NCBI GenBank assembly: GCA_963552605.1 | Contig: CAUVKI010000015.1 | Location: 1-37,212, forward strand | DNA length: 37,212 nucleotides | From: CAUVKI01 sp963552605 | GTDB taxonomy: Bacteria; Bacillota; Clostridia; Tissierellales; Peptoniphilaceae | Direction of reading: 5' to 3' | Shown: positions 31,983 to 37,212 of the stretch, piece by piece | How the letters are laid out: each line of letters opens with the position of its first letter | How positions within the stretch are numbered: the first letter of the stretch is position 1 | Notes under the pieces: model-generated | The model's database searches: none | The model's input: the letters and a program-made list of their open reading frames with translations, nothing else | What the model was told of the DNA's origin: nothing | Program-made: the position numbers and the translations under genes

Positions 31983-32019
31983 ATGGGCAGATATTGAAAA
32001 ATCAATTCTGCCCATTTTT
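31983..32019 (+). terminator. Terminator after the HAD phosphatase gene
   Basis: A 14-pair stem with one bulged T (ATGGGCAGA plus ATTGA at 31983-31997, pairing with TCAAT plus TCTGCCCAT at 32001-32014) has a small A-rich loop and five T after it. The next 170 bases are AT-rich with no feature I can support. Confidence 0.9.
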
Positions 32020-32196
32020 AGTTACTCACATATCCCATATCAGATTTTTGAGTTTTTTATAAATTTGAAGTGATTTTTGATTAACTTTTCTAAGATTATA
32101 TTTGATTGTTTGCTTGAACTCTCATTGTATTATTAAAATTATCTGCAAAAATTAATTTCCGCATTTCATATTTTTTTGAAAATTTATTTCGTACTA

Positions 32197-32225
32197 TTGA
32201 CACAATATATGTATATATATATAAT
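32197..32225 (+). promoter_or_regulatory. Perfect promoter of the surface protein operon
   Basis: TTGACA (32197-32202) and TATAAT (32220-32225) match the consensus exactly with a 17-base alternating T/A-rich spacer. Transcription should begin near 32232. Confidence 0.9.
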
Positions 32226-32231
32226 CGTAAT

Positions 32232-32484
32232 TGAAAATGTAAAGCAAAAGACGGACAAAATTATGATTTCGTCGGACTTGATGTTTTATTATTGTATGCT
32301 GCTGCGATATAAAACGAAAAATCAAATACTCCATATTGGATTTCTACGGAGTGAGGCGAGCTTATCAATTGCAGTTTATTTTGGGGGTGATGCTTCTTGC
32401 TTGGACGGAATAAATATAACCGCAGGTGAAAACTTCTTCACCGGAAGTATGGAAATTTAAAAAAGTGAAAGGAGAGTTTTAATT
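32232..32484 (+). promoter_or_regulatory. Long 5' leader of the surface protein gene
   Basis: About 250 bases separate the promoter from the ATG at 32485. The leader can fold locally: GGTGAA/TTCACC (32424-32441) forms a tight hairpin, GACG/CGTC pairs around 32251-32274, and a G-rich stretch (GGGGGTGATGC near 32383) is unusual for such AT-rich DNA. It contains the final ribosome site AAAGGAGAG. An open frame at 32176-32460 runs through promoter and leader and lacks protein-like character. I could not match it to the c-di-GMP, ydaO or T-box patterns I know. Confidence 0.45.
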
Positions 32485-35400
32485 ATGAAACGAAGGTACA
32501 TGTGTTTATTTTTAGCCCTGATCATGATGCTTCAATTCGTGCCGATCTTAAATGTTTCGGCAAATTCCGATTTTCATGATGTAAAAGGAGAGGATTATTA
32601 CTCTCAAGCGGCAATCGCTTTGGCTTCCATAAATATCCTAACCGGATATCCGGATGGGAGTTTTGGAGCAAAAAAGAGTATTACACGAGCTGAAATGGCT
32701 ACAATTATCTGCAAAATGTTAGGGCAAGAAAATCTTTCAAAAACAAAAACGATGTTTCCCGATGTTTTGGAAAGCCATTGGGCAAGCGGATATATTGACT
32801 ATGCCAATCGAAACGGAATTGTAAACGGATATAAAAATGGAGAATTTCGTCCAAACGATACCGTAAAATTCGAAGAAGCCCTAAAAATGATTGTATCATC
32901 CTGTTCCTATGGGAAGAATGTCATTTCACAAAAAAATGATTGGTCGATTTCGTATTTTGAAATAGGGTCTCAATACGGAATTCTAAATGACACAATCGGC
33001 AAGAAAGGACAAAGTGCAACTAGAGGCGATATTGCGGTAATGGCATATCACGCACTGCAAAGCGACTTATTCCCTCCGGAAATATCCGTGTTGTCAGGAA
33101 TCTATGATGAAAAACAAATCGTTTCGTTGACAACTGAGAAACCCTATGTTGAAATTTATTACACAACAGACGGTTCGATACCGTCTTCAAGCAGCAACCG
33201 ATATACCAAACCTATAATTATCGATAGAAGCTGTACATTAAAGGCGATTTCGGTTTATAAGGGGTTGTTGTCGAGTTCCGTTGCAAAAGCGGATTACACT
33301 ATTGGATTAACCGCCGGATCAAAAAAGAATCCTGAGCAGAGAAATATTTCCTCTGAGCCGAAAGATAATTATCCTGTTCCTCCAATTTATAACCCCACTC
33401 CCAACCCCACTCCCAACCCCACTCCCAACCCTGCTCCTAACCCCGCTCCTCCGAGTGATGACCAAAAAATGGTGGATGCCGATGGGGATAAGGTGGTATT
33501 GTGGATTGAAGAATTGTTTGGCAGTTCCGACAATAATGTTGATTCGGACAATGACGGTATTGATGATTATGTGGAAATTATGATTCTCCATTCAAATCCG
33601 GCTGTTGCAGATTCGGATGCGGACGCAGATGAAGACGGATTAAGTAACTTTGATGAGGTCAACAAATATCATACCGATCCCGTCCGAAAAGATACTGATG
33701 GCGATGGACTGACGGATTCGGAAGAATTAAACAAATACTCTACCGATCCGTTGAAAGAAGATACGGATAATGATAATATTTATGACGGAGAGGAAGTGAA
33801 AATGGGTCTTAATCCATTAGTAGCTGACGATCTTAAAAAAATTCCGCAAGTATTGGATAAGAGTGCCATTGATGAGTCACTTTTTGAAGAAAATGAAGCC
33901 GTTCCTGAAATCTCCGGAACATCCGACTTGATGTTTAGCCGAAGCATTATATTGGAAGAATCGAAAAACGAAGCACTGGTTGACAATAGAGCAATTGTCG
34001 GACGCGGAGTGGAACTTACCGTAGACGGCAATGCGAATTTAAAACTGTCTTTTAAAGTTTCGGATTCTTCACAGTGTGTCATAATGAATCTGACCGAGGA
34101 AGAGGGCTGGGTTGCCTTGGACACGACTTTGGAAGACGGAAAAGTATCCGCATCGGTAAGTAATAAGTCGGGAACCTACTGCGTGATGGATTTGGAAGCT
34201 CTTCTTTCTTTACTCGGAGTGGATGTTGAGAAGTATTATGAGGAGTTGATGTCCGCCGATAAGGGTTTCGCAGATGAAACTTCCCCGACCACAAAAGATG
34301 AAGAGAACAAGGAAAATCTCGCCCAAAATCAGCAATCTGAAAATTCCGGAAACCTTCCTAAAAAACCGATGTTAGATCCTGAAATCGAAGAATGGATGAT
34401 GAGAGAGCTATCTTTGGAAGAAAGTTTTCCGGAGGAGGATACTTCCGAAAAATTTTTTGAAGGAAGCCCCACTGCGTTAGGACAGGCGGATATTGTATTT
34501 GCCATTGATACCACAGCTTCTATGGAAGATGAAATCTCGAATGTGGCAAAAAATGTCATCAACTTTGCACGAACTTTAACATCGAAATATGGAGTTAATG
34601 CCAACCTTGCTCTTGTCGACTATAAGGACATCATTGAAGACGGCAAAGACAGCACCAAGGTATTAAGAAACGGCTTTTCCAATTGGTACACAAAAGTGGC
34701 AAAATTTGCAAAAACAGTGGCGGAAATGGAAGTGGACGGCGGAGGAGATAATCCGGAAACCGCTGTTGATGCCTTGGAAGTTTCAAGAAGACTGGACTAT
34801 AGAAGCACGGCAAAGAAATTTATAATTCTTATCACCGATGCGAAATATAAAAATGACAACAACTACGGTATTGTGGATATGGAAGATGAAATTGAAAAAC
34901 TGAAGCGTGATGGAATCATTGTTTCGGTCGTTTCACCAAGTAGATATCGCTCTCTCTACGAGCCGTTGTATAAGAAAACCGGAGGTATTTTTGCAAATAT
35001 TTACGGAAATTTCAGCGAAGAATTATTAAAGTTGGCGGATCTCATTGGAAAAGATGTAAATAAGGGCAATTGGATCATCTTGGATGACTATCAGATTGTC
35101 TCTTTGGCGGAACCTCTATACACAAAAAATGCGGACACGGACAACGACGGATTAAAGGATTTTGAGGAACTCAAAACTCCGTATAAAAAAAGTGTCAGCG
35201 ACTTGATCACACTATACTTATCGAGAAAGGGAGTAACGAAGGAAGTCTTAAAAAAAATCATTAAGAGCAAAAAAACCTATGTGTATGTATATCCATACTA
35301 CTCCAACCCCAGCCTTATTGATACGGATTTTGACGGAATGGACGACAAAGAGGACAGATTCAAAAGAGACAACAAGTTTGCAGAAACTTTAAATTTTCTG

Positions 35401-36627
35401 TACAAAGGAAAAAAACGAAAATCGAAGGTTGATTTTAAGGTGGATTATCGCCGCTTCTTTAGAAAAAACAATAAGTACAACAAAGATTTGGCAATACTGG
35501 GAAGCCTCTATGCCTCAGATGTTTACGATAATATCTACCTTGATTTGGAAGGTCATTCGGGAGAATCAAAGGAGGCTTTTTTCAAAAAATTCGGTCTCAA
35601 AGACGTTCGATATGAAAACATTCGAAGCTCAAGCGGGGCAGATCCCAATGATATAACCGATGTTCTCTTCGGACACCATAATGTCATCTACAAGGGAAAA
35701 GAAAAGGAAGTTGTCGTGGTTGCCGTTAGAGGCACCAACGGAACGATTGAAGAATGGTCAAGCAATTTTGACCTCGGTGCAGAAAGTGAAGAATACGCCA
35801 AGGCTACAGGAACAATTCATTGGGATTGGAAGAGGAGAGAGCACCATAAGGGATTTGATGTTGCGGCAAACAGGGTATTAAAAGCACTCAAATCGTATTT
35901 GGACAGCTATGTATCCAACTCAAAAGAAAGGGTATTTTTCGTCGTGGGGCATTCCAGAGGGGCTGCCATTGCAAACCTGTTGGGTGCATATTTGACAGAG
36001 GGGGGAAAACAAAACTATACCTATACCTTTGCCGCTCCGAATACGACGACCTCACCAAAGGCTTATGACAATATCTACAATATTGTAAATTCCGATGATT
36101 TTGTTCCCTATATGCCGATGAAGAAGTGGGGCTTTGGAAGATATGGGCATACCAAATCCGTTAGTATAAAAGACAATCCGTATTATGAAAAGAGATGGGA
36201 AGAATTAACAGGTAAATGGAATTACAATCCAGACACTTTCGGATTGGACAAGACAGTACAGGCTCTTGCCGATATTGCAGCGGATCGTGCAGATTGCTAT
36301 ATATACAGAATGAACGATAATGGGGTTATAAAAGGACCCCATATCAGTACGAAAGATTATCCTAAAAACACAAAGCCCTATTGCTTTGAAAAATGGGTTA
36401 TAGAAAGACCATTGCCAAGAACGCATATTTACCAATCTCCGGCATTTTTTATGCAGCTGATGGCGGCGGCAAGTGCTAAAGAGATTGGAGAGGGTAAATT
36501 TGCCACATTTGATGTTGCAAAGTATTTGGAAGATGCAAAGAAGAAGGTAATTCTTACCAATTTGGGAGGGATAATAGATCCTCATCTGCAGATCACATAT
36601 TACCTTTCAGCGAAGGTGATAAAATGA
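32485..36627 (+). CDS. S-layer-anchored vWA and class 3 lipase surface protein (1380 aa)
   Basis: Domains in order: signal peptide (1-26, likely cut after VSA); two clear SLH repeats (about 29-80 and 90-140) and a degenerate third (150-192) for attachment to the cell wall; a chitobiase C-terminal-like domain (about 200-272, YYTTDGSIPSSSSNRYT); a Pro/Asn linker of NPTP/NPAP repeats (303-322); thrombospondin-3-type calcium repeats (353-437; DSDNDGIDD, DTDGDGLTD, DTDNDNIYD); an acidic beta region (450-660); a vWA domain (667-855) with an intact metal site DTTAS (675-679), Thr 759 and Asp 785; two more calcium motifs (884, 946); and a class 3 lipase (about 1000-1375) with oxyanion-type VVAVRGTNG, nucleophile GHSRG (Ser 1157), Asp 1205 (NSDDFVPYMP) and His 1367 (DPHLQITYYL). 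It probably acts outside the cell on lipids. Phospholipase, triglyceride lipase or another ester substrate cannot be told apart. Its stop overlaps the next gene. Confidence 0.9.
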   Translation: MKRRYMCLFLALIMMLQFVPILNVSANSDFHDVKGEDYYSQAAIALASINILTGYPDGSFGAKKSITRAEMATIICKMLGQENLSKTKTMFPDVLESHWASGYIDYANRNGIVNGYKNGEFRPNDTVKFEEALKMIVSSCSYGKNVISQKNDWSISYFEIGSQYGILNDTIGKKGQSATRGDIAVMAYHALQSDLFPPEISVLSGIYDEKQIVSLTTEKPYVEIYYTTDGSIPSSSSNRYTKPIIIDRSCTLKAISVYKGLLSSSVAKADYTIGLTAGSKKNPEQRNISSEPKDNYPVPPIYNPTPNPTPNPTPNPAPNPAPPSDDQKMVDADGDKVVLWIEELFGSSDNNVDSDNDGIDDYVEIMILHSNPAVADSDADADEDGLSNFDEVNKYHTDPVRKDTDGDGLTDSEELNKYSTDPLKEDTDNDNIYDGEEVKMGLNPLVADDLKKIPQVLDKSAIDESLFEENEAVPEISGTSDLMFSRSIILEESKNEALVDNRAIVGRGVELTVDGNANLKLSFKVSDSSQCVIMNLTEEEGWVALDTTLEDGKVSASVSNKSGTYCVMDLEALLSLLGVDVEKYYEELMSADKGFADETSPTTKDEENKENLAQNQQSENSGNLPKKPMLDPEIEEWMMRELSLEESFPEEDTSEKFFEGSPTALGQADIVFAIDTTASMEDEISNVAKNVINFARTLTSKYGVNANLALVDYKDIIEDGKDSTKVLRNGFSNWYTKVAKFAKTVAEMEVDGGGDNPETAVDALEVSRRLDYRSTAKKFIILITDAKYKNDNNYGIVDMEDEIEKLKRDGIIVSVVSPSRYRSLYEPLYKKTGGIFANIYGNFSEELLKLADLIGKDVNKGNWIILDDYQIVSLAEPLYTKNADTDNDGLKDFEELKTPYKKSVSDLITLYLSRKGVTKEVLKKIIKSKKTYVYVYPYYSNPSLIDTDFDGMDDKEDRFKRDNKFAETLNFLYKGKKRKSKVDFKVDYRRFFRKNNKYNKDLAILGSLYASDVYDNIYLDLEGHSGESKEAFFKKFGLKDVRYENIRSSSGADPNDITDVLFGHHNVIYKGKEKEVVVVAVRGTNGTIEEWSSNFDLGAESEEYAKATGTIHWDWKRREHHKGFDVAANRVLKALKSYLDSYVSNSKERVFFVVGHSRGAAIANLLGAYLTEGGKQNYTYTFAAPNTTTSPKAYDNIYNIVNSDDFVPYMPMKKWGFGRYGHTKSVSIKDNPYYEKRWEELTGKWNYNPDTFGLDKTVQALADIAADRADCYIYRMNDNGVIKGPHISTKDYPKNTKPYCFEKWVIERPLPRTHIYQSPAFFMQLMAAASAKEIGEGKFATFDVAKYLEDAKKKVILTNLGGIIDPHLQITYYLSAKVIK
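33391..33450 (+). repeat. Five tandem 12-base repeats coding the NPTP/NPAP linker
   Basis: Three identical copies of AACCCCACTCCC (33391-33426) are followed by two variants (33427-33450). They are in frame and C-rich against an AT-rich background. Copy number could change by slippage without shifting the frame, lengthening or shortening the linker between the wall-binding and the effector half. Confidence 0.95.
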
Positions 36628-37046
36628 AAAGAGGAAAGATTCTGACGAAAAATATAAAAGATATGATAATTCTCCATATTGTGACTTATCTAATTCTCTT
36701 TGTAATCTTTCCCCTCTGTTTTCCGTTTGCTCTTATACCGGGAGCTATCGTATTTTTTGCAGTGGCTGTAATTCAAGGAACAGTCTTTTGGAGAGGTCAA
36801 TATAGGTGGTGGCATAGACTCGTAGGCACACTTTTAATTTGGAGATTAGCATCTTGGTATCACCCTAAAGATGTATTTGATATTTCAGAGGGGGATAGTT
36901 TCGGTCTTGATTGGACTTCCGCCTCTTTTGATGCCATGGTGGTTTGCGCTGTGTTTTTCTTTCTTCAAACCGTATTGGTTCTTATCTTAAAAATTATCCG
37001 TTGGCTCAAGGAAAAGAAAGAGAATGACACAAATGTAAATGGATAA
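36624..37046 (+). CDS. Small membrane protein coupled to the lipase gene (140 aa)
   Basis: I do not recognise a family. A basic N-terminus (MKRGKILTKNIKD) is followed by two closely spaced hydrophobic segments (about 15-37 and 38-55), a Trp/Arg-rich stretch (FWRGQYRWWHRL, 55-66), a probable short amphipathic or re-entrant part (67-76), an acidic loop (82-100) and a last membrane segment (about 103-122) ending in basic residues. The start codon overlaps the surface protein stop in ATGA (36624-36627) with AAGGTGAT as ribosome site, so the two proteins are translated together. The likely roles are protection of the producing cell from the lipase, or help in its membrane handling; both are inference. 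Confidence 0.75.
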   Translation: MKRGKILTKNIKDMIILHIVTYLILFVIFPLCFPFALIPGAIVFFAVAVIQGTVFWRGQYRWWHRLVGTLLIWRLASWYHPKDVFDISEGDSFGLDWTSASFDAMVVCAVFFFLQTVLVLILKIIRWLKEKKENDTNVNG

Positions 37047-37086
37047 ACTTGTTGAGAGAGGAAGATTCCGATTATTAAGAAGAGAA

Positions 37087-37152
37087 AAACATCCTTTCTT
37101 TTCAGCTTCGAAAAAATCATATTTCGAAAATGGAATGAAGGGATGTTTCTTT
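37087..37152 (+). terminator. Terminator of the surface protein operon
   Basis: AAACATCCTTTC (37087-37098) pairs with GAAGGGATGTTT (37137-37148), with an inner stem TTCGAAA/TTTCGAA in the loop, followed by CTTTTAT. It lies about 40 bases after the stop of the membrane protein gene and directly before the right end repeat. Confidence 0.8.
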
Positions 37153-37159
37153 TATACTT

Positions 37160-37212
37160 TTATACTAAAATTCTATAAATTTATTGAATATCAAATATAA
37201 ATATGCTAAACT
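37160..37212 (-). repeat. End repeat, right copy (inverted partner at 3-55)
   Basis: This is the exact reverse complement of positions 3-55. As at the left end it follows directly behind a terminator and its promoter-like pair (TTGAAT at 37184-37189, TAAACT at 37207-37212, 17 bases apart) points out of the window. Confidence 0.9.

Noticed and set aside
32340..32450. Cyclic dinucleotide riboswitch in the surface protein leader
   Set aside because: The G-rich patch and GGTGAA hairpin suggested it, but the conserved cores of the c-di-GMP-I and ydaO motifs as I know them are not present in order.
32176..32460. 94-codon open frame in front of the surface protein gene
   Set aside because: It begins upstream of and runs through the promoter, has no ribosome site and reads as leader RNA.
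33391..33450. CRISPR-like short repeat
   Set aside because: The five 12-base units are contiguous, without spacers, and code in frame for a protein linker.

Overview
The window reads as chromosomal DNA of a low-to-moderate GC, anaerobic, amino-acid-fermenting Bacillota (Clostridia-type; a Peptostreptococcales/Tissierellales-like organism is my inference). The reasons are Gram-positive style Shine-Dalgarno sequences (AGGAGG, GGAGGTGAT), Clostridia-type gene blocks (dnaJ-prmA-rsmE-mtaB, a DUF2325 protein, an S-layer-homology surface protein) and a 2-hydroxyacyl-CoA dehydratase operon typical of Stickland fermenters. I cannot name the species.

Layout. 1-168: a 53-base repeat that recurs inverted at the right end of the window, then a terminator. 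169-1716 (-): secreted protein of unknown function. 1947-2231 (+): DUF2325 protein. 2242-6507 (-): zinc uptake operon znuA-znuC-znuB, a lipoprotein and queG. 6741-7166 (+): tadA. 7167-9915: accessory island with different base composition, holding a LemA/membrane protein pair, a 5'-truncated PAPS-reductase-like gene and an IS3-family transposase remnant. 9916-11852 (-): pyrimidine nucleoside phosphorylase and a DUF6933-like protein. 12135-16583 (-): dnaJ-prmA-rsmE-mtaB-HIT operon with a consensus promoter. 17107-29791 (+): a 12.7 kb catabolic operon closed by a strong terminator. 29858-31958 (+): Nif3-like protein, ElaA-like acetyltransferase and Cof-type phosphatase. 32197-37152 (+): perfect promoter, about 250-base leader, a 1380-residue surface protein, an overlapping small membrane protein and a terminator, followed by the second copy of the end repeat.

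The large operon encodes what appears to be a whole reductive Stickland branch: BrnQ-type uptake, an aminotransferase to the 2-oxoacid, a D-2-hydroxyacid dehydrogenase, an acyl-CoA ligase and a family III CoA-transferase for CoA activation, the ATP-dependent activator HadI with dehydratase HadB/HadC, and an acyl-CoA dehydrogenase with EtfB/EtfA that reduces the enoyl-CoA. The transporter points to leucine or another branched-chain amino acid, but an aromatic substrate (fldAIBC type) is not excluded. The most notable detail is that HadC has lost all three cysteines that hold its iron-sulfur cluster in the Clostridioides difficile homologue, while HadB keeps its own.

The second system of interest is the surface protein at 32485-36627: signal peptide, SLH repeats, chitobiase-type domain, Pro/Asn linker, calcium-binding repeats, a von Willebrand A domain with an intact metal site, and a C-terminal class 3 lipase with a visible Ser-Asp-His triad. 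Its stop codon overlaps the start of a 140-residue membrane protein, an arrangement that resembles an effector and its protective partner.
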